Assembly: GCA_947095535.1 (NCBI GenBank)
Contig: OX352774.1
Coordinates: 261,675,843-261,739,842 of the forward strand
Length of the DNA stretch: 64,000 bases
Source: Poecilobothrus nobilitatus
Lineage: Eukaryota > Arthropoda > Insecta > Diptera > Dolichopodidae
Direction of reading: 5' to 3'
Shown here in pieces: positions 24,491-35,294 of the stretch. Below the pieces are notes generated by a model. It did not search any database and was not told where the DNA came from. It worked only from the letters and a program-made list of their open reading frames with translations. Position numbers and translations under genes: made by a program. Each line of letters opens with the position of its first letter. The stretch's first letter is position 1.

Positions 24491-25649
24491 TTTCGATTTG
24501 TAAATATTGCCTTTATTTTCTAAATTGATAGGATTTCTTTTTATACTTTTCTCAGCTCTGTGAATAATTCAGATGATATCCAGCGGGGTATTTAAAATTT
24601 TATCAAAAGAAGCTATTTTTTATGTCAGCAAATTAATTAGTCAAAATTTTGGCAAATAAAACACTCTTCTGTCTACTTTTATAAGGAGCATTTATATGTC
24701 ATCGACTAAGTCATGATTTATTATAACATATTTGATTAAGGTTCAGTGTTTGGAATCATCTTTTAATCTTCTGTTATTCTGACTACGGTTAAAATTATAT
24801 TCATTTAGGATATTATCATGTTCTTGAAGGGTATATGTGTACAACTTGTTCATTCATTGTTCCTTTTTACTTTTTACTATCTTTTCTTCTTCTTTGATAT
24901 TGTATGGTTGATGAAGGTTCAACTTAGAAAAAATGACATTTTTGTTTTAGATTTTTCTTTTGTAGTATTTATTAAGAACAAAAAAATAAAAAATGGTTTT
25001 TGTTTTTTTTTTGTTAGATTATGAATTTATATTTTAAATAAATTTTAGTTTAAAGTTTTATCCTTTTGGTTTCCTACAGGAATGAATCTTTTGTTTTGAT
25101 ACTCTCTTTTTTTTTATCTCAATTTTCTTTAAAACTGTGTTTATTTGTTTTGACACAATAAAAAAAGATATGTTTTTTTTCTTAGCTGAAAGCAATTTTA
25201 CTTTTGAACATATTATATTCAAATTCTAAAAGTTGTCCTTTTTATTTCAAATGAAATTTTTCTTCATAATTTTCATAATTTCACAAATAATAAAATTAGA
25301 AAATTATTTTATAAAATAATTTCAATAAAAAATTATCATAATTTAAAAAAAAAGGGTTTTCTTTTATCCTTTCAACTTTTAAATATTGTGATCCTTATTT
25401 TAATCTGTATAAATTTCATATTTTTTATATTAACGATTTTTTTCTTTTATTAAAAAGGATAGTAAATATTAGTAAAGCAGTTAGTTTATAGTACTCTGGA
25501 ATAACATTCTATAACTAATTGGTGTTAATCTTAAAATAAAAGAACGGGGGGCAAGTGTACTATAATAAGATACTCGTCTGAACATTTATAATAAATTGTT
25601 TCAATAAAACTTAATTAAATCTGGCAGCTACAACTAAAGCATTCTACAG
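24491..25649. other. A+T-rich DNA between repeats, no gene
   Basis: Poly-T-rich. The 68-codon frame at 24818 is a low-complexity Phe/Leu string. Confidence 0.5.
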
Positions 25650-26090
25650 AAGTTGTCGCCATAAACATAATCTTCTTTTGCAAAATTTCGGTACTGTCAT
25701 GAAACTTAACAAAATTTATATATTTTAGACATACAGATACTCAGTTATGCTTATATAATTAAATTTCGAGTTATTCTCATATAATAAAGAAAAATTAAAG
25801 GGCAAAAAAGGAAATTTTATGGCAACTATTCAAATCTGTCGGTCGAACGATTCAATTTCAACAATGAAACTGGCATTTACATAAAAATTAAGTGATACAC
25901 ATTTTAGAATTTTACCTCCATTATTTCTTGAGTTATCATGGGGACGGACGGATGGGCCCGCGTACCTAAATCGAACATTTACACCTTTTCATATCTATCT
26001 TGCCTGCTTCAAGTTGTCGTAATGGGAAATTTATATATCCTTAGAACTATATTCGTACGAGTATAATAAACGGGGGAATAGAATAATTTT
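25650..26090 (+). repeat. Hairpin/GGAC repeat family C, copy 5 (3' part)
   Basis: Has the characteristic end: TTGAGTTATCATGGGGACGG (25931 on), ATCTTGCCTGCTTC, then CGTACGAGTATAATAAACGG (26053 on), comparable to the end of the 10160 copy. It lies about 200 bp beyond the 3' end of chymotrypsin paralog 2. Confidence 0.55.
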
Positions 26091-26206
26091 AAAATACTAG
26101 TTGATGATATTTGTTTTATTTCAAAGCAAAAAGAAAAAATGGTAAATTGAAGATGACTTTTTGATTTACTAAAGCTTTTTGTATATAATTTACTTTTTCA
26201 TAAAAT

Positions 26207-26212
26207 TTTATT
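26207..26212 (-). promoter_or_regulatory. Candidate polyadenylation signal of chymotrypsin paralog 2
   Basis: Minus-strand AATAAA about 83 nt past the stop codon, just beyond an (AT)n tract (26250-26282) that would lie in the 3' UTR. Weak on its own because the region is very A+T-rich. Confidence 0.35.
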
Positions 26213-26249
26213 AAAACAATTACATTTTTAAAGCATTGCTATATTAAAA

Positions 26250-26282
26250 AAAATATATATATATAATATATATATATATATA
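26250..26282 (+). repeat. (AT)n microsatellite in the putative 3' UTR of chymotrypsin paralog 2
   Basis: Nearly pure alternating A/T a few bases past the stop codon at 26295, so it would be transcribed if the gene uses the poly(A) signal near 26210. Confidence 0.85.
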
Positions 26283-26294
26283 TTCTTCATATTC

Positions 26295-27122
26295 TTAAAA
26301 TTCTGGTAATTGTTTTTTTAACCATTCTAAATGTGCTCCAGTATGTGTGTAAACAGATGGTAAATTTCTTTGTCCGCATGGTACATAACCCCATGAAACA
26401 ACACCTACTTGAATTATTTTATCATCAATTTTATGTACTAATGGACCACCAGAATCACCATTACATGCAGAAATTTTTTCATCTCTTGAACTTGAACAAA
26501 TATTTGTTGAATGAATTGGTGCACTATCTGGTAATTCTTCTTTACATTTATCATATGGTAATAAATCAGTTGTAACGGTCATTAAATTTTTTGGTAAACC
26601 ACCACCAACTGGATTATCACGACCCCAACCATATAATATACCTTCACCATTTTGTTGTTCTTCATTTTGTGGTAAATCAATTAATTGAATTTTTTCATTT
26701 AATTTAACTGGAGTTTCCAATTTTAATAATGCAATATCATATGGTCCAACACCACCTGAATACGATTCATGACCATAATTCTCTACAACTTTAATAATTT
26801 GTGCATTTTCATCATCTATACGATTATGTAAACCAGCAACAATATATGTATTTTTTGTAAGACAATGTGCTGCTGTCAATACCCATTCTTCATGTATTAA
26901 AGAACCACCACAAAAATGTGAACCATTTGTACCACGTTTTAATGAAACAATATATGGAGCTGAATGTGGTTTAGCTTCTTTACCATTTATTATTCTACCC
27001 AAATTAATTTCATCTTCTGGAAAACCAAAATGTGGTGTTTCTTTTGTAAAAGTGGCAAATGATGCAATTGTAATTGTTGAATATATTGACAAAAAAATTA
27101 ATTGTCTCAATGCAAAATGCAT
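26295..27122 (-). CDS. Chymotrypsin-like serine protease precursor (S1 family), intronless paralog 2
   Basis: Second secreted S1 protease, 275 aa, starting at a true ATG (27120-27122). A signal peptide (about residues 1-21) precedes a propeptide with the same FGFPE motif as paralog 1. Activation is expected after Arg43, giving IING (44-47). The triad is His86, Asp129 and Ser224. Cysteines 71, 87, 193, 209, 220 and 249 form the usual three pairs. Ser218 is at S1 position 189 with Gly245 and Ser256 at 216 and 226, so this is chymotrypsin-like rather than trypsin. Stretches identical to paralog 1 include YSGGVGPYDI, TVTTDLLPY and SACNGDSGGPLV; overall identity of the mature region is about 60% by eye. 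It has one sequon (N66) and a more charged surface than paralog 1, so the two have diverged. There is no intron in the coding region. Same strand as paralog 1 and separated from it by about 13 kb of repeat-rich DNA, consistent with a dispersed tandem duplication. A digestive role is inferred from the family. Confidence 0.93.
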   Translation of the reverse strand: MHFALRQLIFLSIYSTITIASFATFTKETPHFGFPEDEINLGRIINGKEAKPHSAPYIVSLKRGTNGSHFCGGSLIHEEWVLTAAHCLTKNTYIVAGLHNRIDDENAQIIKVVENYGHESYSGGVGPYDIALLKLETPVKLNEKIQLIDLPQNEEQQNGEGILYGWGRDNPVGGGLPKNLMTVTTDLLPYDKCKEELPDSAPIHSTNICSSSRDEKISACNGDSGGPLVHKIDDKIIQVGVVSWGYVPCGQRNLPSVYTHTGAHLEWLKKQLPEF

Positions 27123-27221
27123 TTTTACTTTTTATATAGTTCTTATAATATGTTCAGTTTGGTTTTGAATTGAAAGTTTATCGGCTGAGTTTTAAAATAA
27201 TTTTTCATTTTTATTGCAAGG

Positions 27222-27230
27222 CTTTATATA
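27222..27230 (-). promoter_or_regulatory. TATA box of chymotrypsin paralog 2
   Basis: Minus-strand TATATAAAG within a GGGG-flanked context, about 100 bases upstream of the ATG. It predicts transcription starting near 27199 and a 5' UTR of roughly 77 nt. No good initiator is seen at that distance; a partial one (TCAGCC, 27183-27188) is 44 bases away, too far. A second TATA-like string at 27129-27138 is too close to the ATG to be the promoter. Confidence 0.5.
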
Positions 27231-27642
27231 CCCCATAAAAAAGAAAAAAAAAAAAAAAAAAAAAACTTTTGCTAAAATTGTACTATCACAAAACTTAATT
27301 TTGTTAAGCAATTTCATGCTTTTTGAATGATAGTAAAGGACCTCATACTGAGATCCAATTAAAATTTTTAAGTTTGATTTTTATTTGATGGTTTTACCAA
27401 TGAACAGAAATAAAAACGAAAAACAAAAAAAAAAACAAAAATATGATAGATATGTTGTGTATTGTTAGAATTGTTTTCGTTAAAAATCAACAGGAATTTT
27501 CGAAAATAAATTAAAAATGTTATCAAAAATTTTTAATGAATTTGTCACTTGTTGCGTATATCGTATTATAATAGATTAGAAATAATGTGAATTTTAACAT
27601 AGACACAGTAATATTTTATAATAAAATTTGTTTAAAAATGTT

Positions 27643-28185
27643 TTAATCTTCCGACAATTCACAATTTTTTAAACTATGTTCGTCAATTGGGGTGGAAAGT
27701 GACCCCAGTCAATAAATCACTTATCACTTAGAATAATAAATAAATCACTTGAATAATAATAATTTTTTTTTTTTAATAAGAATATAATTATTTGTTATAT
27801 GAAATTCAAAAACGTTCAAAAAAATATTCAAAAAAAAATATAAAATGTGCAAAATAATAATTAAAATTCTAAAGCAAATCAAAAATATGTTTTAGCAAAA
27901 CTGAATGACTAAACATTTTGACCCCACTAGACGGATTATGCCAGTTTTATATAAGCATTTTGTAACGATTAGATATAATATCTGTAATTTTTGTCACAAA
28001 ATGGACCCTGATGAAGAAATAAAGTTATTTTTACAAAATTGGAAACATTAGAGAGAGCATTCCTGGAACAACATATATTTCCAATGATTTTTAACAATTT
28101 TTTTTTAAATTTTTAGTGCTCTGGGGTATATTTGATCTCAGTGCTTTGGGATCAAATAGACCCCAGAGAACGGACGAAAGGTTAA
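27643..28185. mobile_element. TTAA-flanked MITE with diverged inverted ends (piggyBac-like)
   Basis: The left end reads TTAATCTTCCGACAATTC from 27643. The right end, read inverted from 28185, is TTAACCTTTCGTCCGTTC; 13 of 18 positions match, with TTAA at both edges. Inside are several GACCCC/GGGGTC motifs (27692, 27702, 27920) and a strong 19-bp stem near the right end. TTAA duplication suggests the piggyBac superfamily. No transposase ORF. Diverged ends make this tentative. Confidence 0.5.
28119..28168. repeat. 19-bp inverted repeat (stem-loop)
   Basis: CTCTGGGGTATATTTGATC (28119-28137) pairs with GATCAAATAGACCCCAGAG (28150-28168), with one mismatch and a 12-nt loop. It lies at the right end of the putative TTAA element and is notably G+C-rich for this window. 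Confidence 0.88.
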
Positions 28186-28845
28186 TAAAAGCAACATTAA
28201 AATTAAATACAATTTTTAAAATATTTCGAATTGATCAGATTATAATGAAAAACAATGCATAATTTTCGAAATAATTAAACAATGCTTTTTATACTTATGT
28301 ATCTCTTTTATACTTGTATCTCTAAGTATATAAAATTGTCTTTATTATAATAGAAAATTTCGTAATCAATTAATATTATATTGTATAAAATTTAAATAAA
28401 TTTTATTTAACATTTGTAAAAAAAATAAATAACCGTCCTTTTATTTTGTTAACAAAATTATCAGATAATAAATTTTTAAAAGAAAAAAAAATTAAGTAGA
28501 ACAAATTTACATTTTGGTGCGCTGTAGGACTCTTTTGATAATAATGTGTATAGATAGGTTTCTAAAATTTTTTGATTTTTTATTTCCAAATAGATTCTAA
28601 ACCAGCATCTAAACCATAAAAATATGAAGCTGATAAAGATAAATCATATTATATTATAATATTGGATGACGAAAAATTATGGAAGTTAATTGAAAGTGCA
28701 TATGAAAAATGAAAATATAACAATTAACAATACTTCAGAAAATGAAGCTTGTAACAATTTCCCATAGAAAATATTATTTGTTACAATGATGTTTTATAAA
28801 AAATTTTAATTGGTTTCAATTAAATTTCCTAGAAAATACAAAAAA

Positions 28846-29036
28846 GAGGTTTCGGTAACCTAGTGTATGTAGGAGCGTAAAAAAATATACTGTAAACATC
28901 GAGGTATAGTGTGGGTTCGAATCGCACACATGTCGTAAGAGTAATTCTCCCTTACAAAATTTATAGCCATAGCTAAAAAGTAAAAGACTGTGTAATTTTC
29001 TCGTTACATTTTTGTGACAGAGCAATAAAAAAAAAA
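28846..29036 (+). mobile_element. tRNA-derived SINE, family 1, diverged copy
   Basis: Diverged family member. The A-box region is altered (GGTAACCTAGTGTATGTAGGAGCG) but the B box is intact (GTGGGTTCGAATCGCACAC, about 28911-28929). The body (ATAGCCATAG ... AGACTGTGTAATTTTCTCG) and a terminal A run follow. No convincing target duplication. Confidence 0.78.
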
Positions 29037-32000
29037 TATTTATAAAAATTGAAAAAATAAAATTAATAAATTTTAAATGAAATAAGAAATTAAATAAGTC
29101 CTAATTACTAATTTGGAATTTTTTTTTTTTTTAATCAGTTGTTTCGGTTCAAAGTGAATAGTTTTAAATAAAATCTAAAAGAAATGAACGTTTAAAATTA
29201 TATTAAAATTTTTAGAATAAATATACATTTAAAAATTTTTTATTGAAAAACTGTCATCTGATCTACCCGATTCTTTAGAATTATTCTAGTACCTTTATTA
29301 TGTAAGGCTGAAATACCGTACTAAATTATTATTAAAAATATGTAATAGATGGTTTAGCAAAGCAAAAATTAATATGAGGGCATTTTGTGAAAACAAATCC
29401 TTAATAAACATTTAGAATTTTAATTCACTGTAAACACCGCATTTCCCTATTTTGACTAAAATGTACTGTTTTTTTGACAAGGAAGTGTTAATGTTAATGA
29501 ATAAAAATTGTTTTAAGATTGTTAGAATTGCTATTGTATAATCCTCGTATTGGGAATACGTAAGTGGAAGTACACCATGTTCGAATTTGAACTATGTTAG
29601 AATGGCCGGCTGAACTCTTGTTGTTTCTCTTGTTTTCTTTACATTGAGTGGGGGTATCACACTTTTCATCAGCACAAATACCCAAACCGACAAGTTAGAT
29701 TTTATAAATTAAAAAGGGAATATTACATATAGGGAGTGATTACAACTCCTTTTGATTTTTATTTTCATTTAATTTTGTATTTTTATCTACTTTTAAAAAT
29801 TGTATGAAAAAATGGTTATTTCAAAATAAAATTCGTTCATCCTTTTAAAATAATTTAAATCTTTTTTTTTAAATTAAAAATAAAACAGTTTCAATTTCTT
29901 TTTATTAAAATAACTCTGGTCTTCAAAAAACGAAAATTTAGAAAATTAACTGTTAAAAATTTTAAAAAATATAATAAATATCGTTCATCCTTTTAATTTA
30001 TTTTATCCTGTTGTTTTTTTTTTTTTAAATTTCATCCCCATAGAACCCCATTTAAATTAACTCATTGGAAAAATACACTGCTTTACAATAACAGGAACAA
30101 ACAAACAAAAACATAAAAAGGGATTAAGAACAAAAAAGGATAAAAAATTATTACATTAAATGTGGTGACAGATATTTCATGATATTTTGAAATTTTGAAA
30201 AAATCAACAAAGTAATAAAATTACCAAAGGCTGTGTACCATTAACAGCATATTAAAGGATAGTTTACACAAAAGAAATTGTTTCATAAACGATTTATAAG
30301 AAATTAAAAAGATTTTTTTCTTTTTTTTAACTGATGGAATCAAAACTTTTGTGCAAAATTAAACTCAGTAACTCTAATTATAAGAGAATTGTATAAACGT
30401 TTCGTAAAATTTCGATTATCGGAATATAAAATAAAGCATAACCTAAAAAATTCAAAACTTACAAAACAAATTGAAAATAAAATGATGTGCGGTTGGGCTT
30501 GAAGTGTGTGAACGATGTACAGTTTAATCAGAGAAAACTGACAGACACTATAACAATCAAATTAAAATATGAAAACTAAAGGTGAGCCTTATGTAATTCT
30601 ACAATTTTAATTACACAAGGTTAAATGAGTACTCTTATTATAAAAACTTTATAACCTCATTTTATTTAAGAAACCTTAATTGCAGTCATCAAAAAAAAAA
30701 AAAAAAAGAAAAATCTTCTAATTAAAAAGTACTTCAATCTTGTATAGGTAAGTGTCAAACTAAGAGTTTGGTAAACGACCTTACATTAAAAAATCCTGCT
30801 GTTTCATTCCAACAAGAAACAAACAAAAAAAAAAAAACTAATGTCTACAATATTTTAGTGATGAAAAATTTTAATGATAACACTTTGACTATATTATACT
30901 TTCTCATTGGCTTAATTGGCAAAAATATAATTTTTTTTTCCTAGTGTTTTTAACAGTAAAATCCAAAAATGATTTTTTTTTTTTTTGTATTTTCATCTAA
31001 AACCGTGAATAAGTATTTTTTTTTTAATTCATTATAATTTAATGGTAGGTATACCTTTTATAAGAACTACTTAAAAAATTATATTGTATTTTTTTTTTTT
31101 TTTTGGGGGGACGACTAATTACATTCAGTATACATATGTATAGGTATAAAAATGATTACTAAGTTTTTATTTTACAACCCCCGGGGCTAAACATTTTTAC
31201 ATTTTTCCCTGATAATAAACGAAACAAGGGAACCTTTTTTAAAAATATTTTTATTATGTTTTGTTGTTTTTATTTTTAAGAACTACTCAGCATAGCTGAA
31301 GTAAAATAAAATCAGCTTCTTCAAAAAAATATATAATTTTTTTAGGCCACTTCAATTTTTGAGTACAATTACTTAAGAATTCATTAATTTTCATTCGTAT
31401 TAAATATTTTTTTTTTTATAGATAAACAAAAATTTTCCTTTTTTTGGTTCAGTTGTACAAAAAAACAAACATACCGTCCAAAATATTGATTTTCTCATTA
31501 TAAAATTGGACACTTGACTGAAAGAATAAATATTTTAAATGGAAAATTTTAATAAATAATTTTTAAAAAATTGGGAGTGATTTTTAAGATTTAAAATGGT
31601 ATACTTATAAAAAAAAAAAAAAATATAGAGGCGGTGATAAATAACAAAAAAACAAAAACAAAACAAAAAAATAAATTTTAAATAATTTTTGTTTTTATTA
31701 TTAAAAAAAATGTTCAAAATAATGATGAGATACTTTATTTGTGAATGTTCATCCTCAATTAAAATTCCGTGGTATAATCTTCAATTATTGTTTTTTATTT
31801 TTTTAAATAATTGAAAAGAATTGTAATTTTTTTTTTTTTTTTAAGTAGTAAATTATACTTTAACATGAATTTTTACATTCAAAATAAATTAAAAATGAAA
31901 ATTATAAAATATATATACAATACATATTTTGATAAAATAACAGTTAATTCTCTAATATTGCTATGGTAACAGTGAAATATTTAATTCATTTAAGTTTTTT

Positions 32001-32537
32001 CATCATGGAAATAATAATTGTGATTTGGGGTCTTTTCTTTTTATTTTTTATTAATATATCTACCAATTTTTTGTTCTAACAAATAAACACAGATTTTGAT
32101 TTTATATTTTAACCTAAAAAAAAAATGAAATGTTTTGAAATATAATTATTGGAAAAGGTAACAACAGTTCATATTTTCAATTTTATTTAAAAGATAAACT
32201 TTTAAAACAGTTATGGTTCTAGATAAACAATTTTAGAGAATATTTAACATGTCAAAATGTAAAATAAAAATTTTTGAATTTTACTTTAAAATAAATGCCT
32301 GTCAAATTTATTCCGGTAAATTATCATTTCCGACTATCGAAGAAAACCACTTCCGGTATTTGAATAAATTTAAATTTTACATCTATAGTTTTTTTATGTA
32401 CGTAATCTGCTTATTATGAAAAAAATATTATTCAAGGTTTAAAATTAGAAAATTAATAAACATTTTTACCAAAAAAACTCCTGACTTCCGATTATTTCCA
32501 AGATACTTGATGCGGGTTTTGACGCAAAAAAAAATTA
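29037..32537. other. A+T-rich intergenic DNA, no gene seen
   Basis: Upstream of chymotrypsin paralog 2. Many homopolymer tracts. No ORF or repeat family recognised. Confidence 0.5.
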
Positions 32538-32547
32538 ATTTCTGATA

Positions 32548-32720
32548 TTTTTTTTTTTTTTTTAGTTTATTTCCCTGACACAGTATTTGTTTGCCAGGTG
32601 TGGTTGTAAATTTCGTAACTAAATGTTATTTCTTACTAAGTGTGTGGGATTCGAACCGTCGCCGTTTCGGTATTTATCGTGTTTTTTATACGTTCTTATC
32701 CATTAGGCCACTAAGACCTC
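32548..32720 (-). mobile_element. tRNA-derived SINE, family 1, full-length copy with 10-bp target-site duplication
   Basis: A 173-bp minus-strand copy, the same length as the copy at 20549. Reading on the minus strand it has TGGCCTAATGGATAAGAACG (A box), GGTTCGAATCCCACAC (B box), the same body and an A-rich end (the T tract at 32548-32563 on the plus strand). ATTTCTGATA flanks it at 32538-32547 and 32721-32730, so both ends are defined. Confidence 0.88.
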
Positions 32721-32730
32721 ATTTCTGATA

Positions 32731-34890
32731 CGAAATGGTACATATTATTTTACTTATTAAAAATTTTCATAAGTAATTTTTATGTTCTTTTAATACTTTT
32801 AATGAAAATTTATATTTCCGTATCGTGGTTGCTTGGTCTGGTATCTGGTTCTTTATTATATTTTAATATAAAACTAAAATGGTAAAAAAGGAACTATATA
32901 AAATTAATTTATCTAAGACGAGTCGTTTTTGAAACGAGACGAGTTCATATGAAAATTAATTAACTTTTTGCTATTTAAAATTATGCTGCTTCTTTAATTA
33001 GGATTTTCGATCTTTTATTTACGAAATATTTAATTGAAACACCTTCTTAAGTTTTTTTCAAATAATTAAGTGTATAATTTTGTACGTTACGATTTTTAGA
33101 AATTTTAAAATAAATTTAATCAGATAATAAAACAAAACAAAATAGGTATTGTCCTAAAAATATTTAAAACATTCTTACAGCATAGGATATATGATTATTA
33201 AAATTTATTTTAAATAAAAAATTTTTCTTAAAAAAATATCATTTTATATGACAATAAAATTTTAAAAGTGAAAATCTTATAATCTCATTCTGTACAATGT
33301 AGGCTTTTATGTTTATCTTTAAATTATTCTTTAGTAAATATCATTGATAGTAAAAGTGATTTTGTATATTGTTTTCAATTATTTAGTTTAATAAATTTTT
33401 TTTTGTTTGAATAATAAAGAAAGAAATTCAACATGTCAATCTATACAAGGCAATCAATCAAAATGCCATCATTTTCTTTAACTTGATGGATAAGCCATCT
33501 TGTGGATTATTTTGACATTTCTTATATTACTCTATCTGATGGAATGGTGTTTTGATAGAATGATAAAATCAATTTTATGAAAAAAAAAGAAGCTAATTAG
33601 CCGGTATAATAATTATTCATTTTCTATTTTCCATTTTTATTTATTTTATTTTTTTTTATTTTTGTTGTTTGTCTGAAAAGAAAATTGAATTTGATTGATT
33701 TTCCTTTTATTCGTTAAAATTCATGAAGTTTATAGACGATTTTATTTTTATTTTTTATTAAAACCATCTTAGAACTACGTAACTACTTGTTAAAAATAAG
33801 GGATCATTTTTTTTTTTATCAGTCGGTCCGATTGTGTGTCAAAATATGATGGTTGGCTTTTAATATTAAATTAGGTATTATTTAAAGATTTTTACCAAAG
33901 TTCGAAAATATGATTTTTTAAAATATGCCTGTCAATCAAATGTCAATCAAATAAAATTTGTTATTTTTTTAGTTAATTATCCTGTGTTCAAATGGCGATT
34001 ATGTGAAAAATAAGTTTTATTGTCGTTGAGAAACGTCTGTTGATGAAATGTCATTATTGTAAAACTACTTTTGTAATTTCAGGTCTTCCATAAAATAATA
34101 GATATGACTTTTCTTGAAGTATATAATTTGATATATTCTTCTCGATACTCACTTCTCTCATCTTCTAAAGAACACGTATGTATGTGTTAAAAAAATGTAA
34201 CAAATTAAATAAAACACTTTAAAATCAGTTTGAAAATCGTAGATACCCATTATATACATAAAGAAATTTAAAAGTCAGATAATTTTAATAAACTTTTCCT
34301 TATAATAAGAAAATTAATATTTTTTTAAGTAAGTAAGTTTGTTAATGTGCTTCTTTTATAAATAGTTTAAATTTTCTTACTTAAAATGTATTGCAGATAT
34401 TTTCTTTATTTTGTATGGAAAAAATTATGAAATTAATTAATTAATTTGACGTTTAAAAAATTCATTTGAAATTTCGAATTTAATTTATTAATTTTCGGTA
34501 ATTAATTAATTATTTAATATATAAAATATATGTATAGCCCGAAACTTATGGAAATATTGTTTTACTTGTAGGTAATATAAACTTATTCATAAATTAATTA
34601 CTTAATAAAATTTGAATTTTTTTCTTTATTCTTACCACATAATTGAATGCCTATCAAAATTTGTGTAATAACAGATCTATTTGGATTTTCATGACTGTTG
34701 CTATTCAAATTCCTATTGGATTTTGATGACTGTTCCTATAGATTTTTGCATTTACAGAGCCTATACCTAAAAAATCACAGAATAGTTCAATATTGCGTGG
34801 AATGCATAAAATTGAGCTTGAACTCATATCTTACTTTTTCAAAGAAAATGACGATTTCAAGTGTGATATTATTGTATTACAAATCTAATT
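32731..34890. other. A+T-rich DNA, no gene seen
   Basis: Only short low-complexity frames. TTAATTAATTAAT palindromes near 34430-34510. Confidence 0.5.
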
Positions 34891-35294
34891 GATCCTCCAT
34901 AATCCTACCTATCTCAAATCTATTTTCCCAAGCATCCTTCCTACATTCTTACCCCCAAAACCAAACTGTGCATTATGTCACTATTTATTAAAGGAACATT
35001 ATATTTAATCAACAGAGTTATGTTTCGGGTTGTTTTAAAAATTTTCTCATTACTTTAATTAATATTCAATGTTCGTTTTTTAGAGAGACGATAGAAACAT
35101 CGAAAGTACTCCAAAGAAACTGCAATATTTTTCTCTGGATAGTGTTCAAACCGAAAGTATCCCCTTTAAAACAAAGCTTTAGTATGGGTTCTTTAATAAA
35201 TAATGACATAATGTACAAGTTCGGTTTTGGGGTTAAGGATGAGGAAAGAATGCTTGGGAAATTGGGTTGGGGATAGTTGGGATTATAGAGGATG
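34891..35294. mobile_element. Foldback (long inverted repeat) element, MITE-like
   Basis: The left arm, about 34891-34996 (ATCCTCCATAATCC ... TTTCCCAAGCATCCTTCC ... CCCCAAAACCAAACTG ... ATTATGTCACTATTTATTAA), matches the inverse of 35187-35294 at about 80%. A ~190-nt loop separates them. A related partial element is at 57735-57870. No ORF and no clear target duplication. Confidence 0.8.

Noticed and set aside
26333..26575. Plus-strand frame of 80 codons over the second protease gene
   Set aside because: Antisense shadow of the chymotrypsin paralog.
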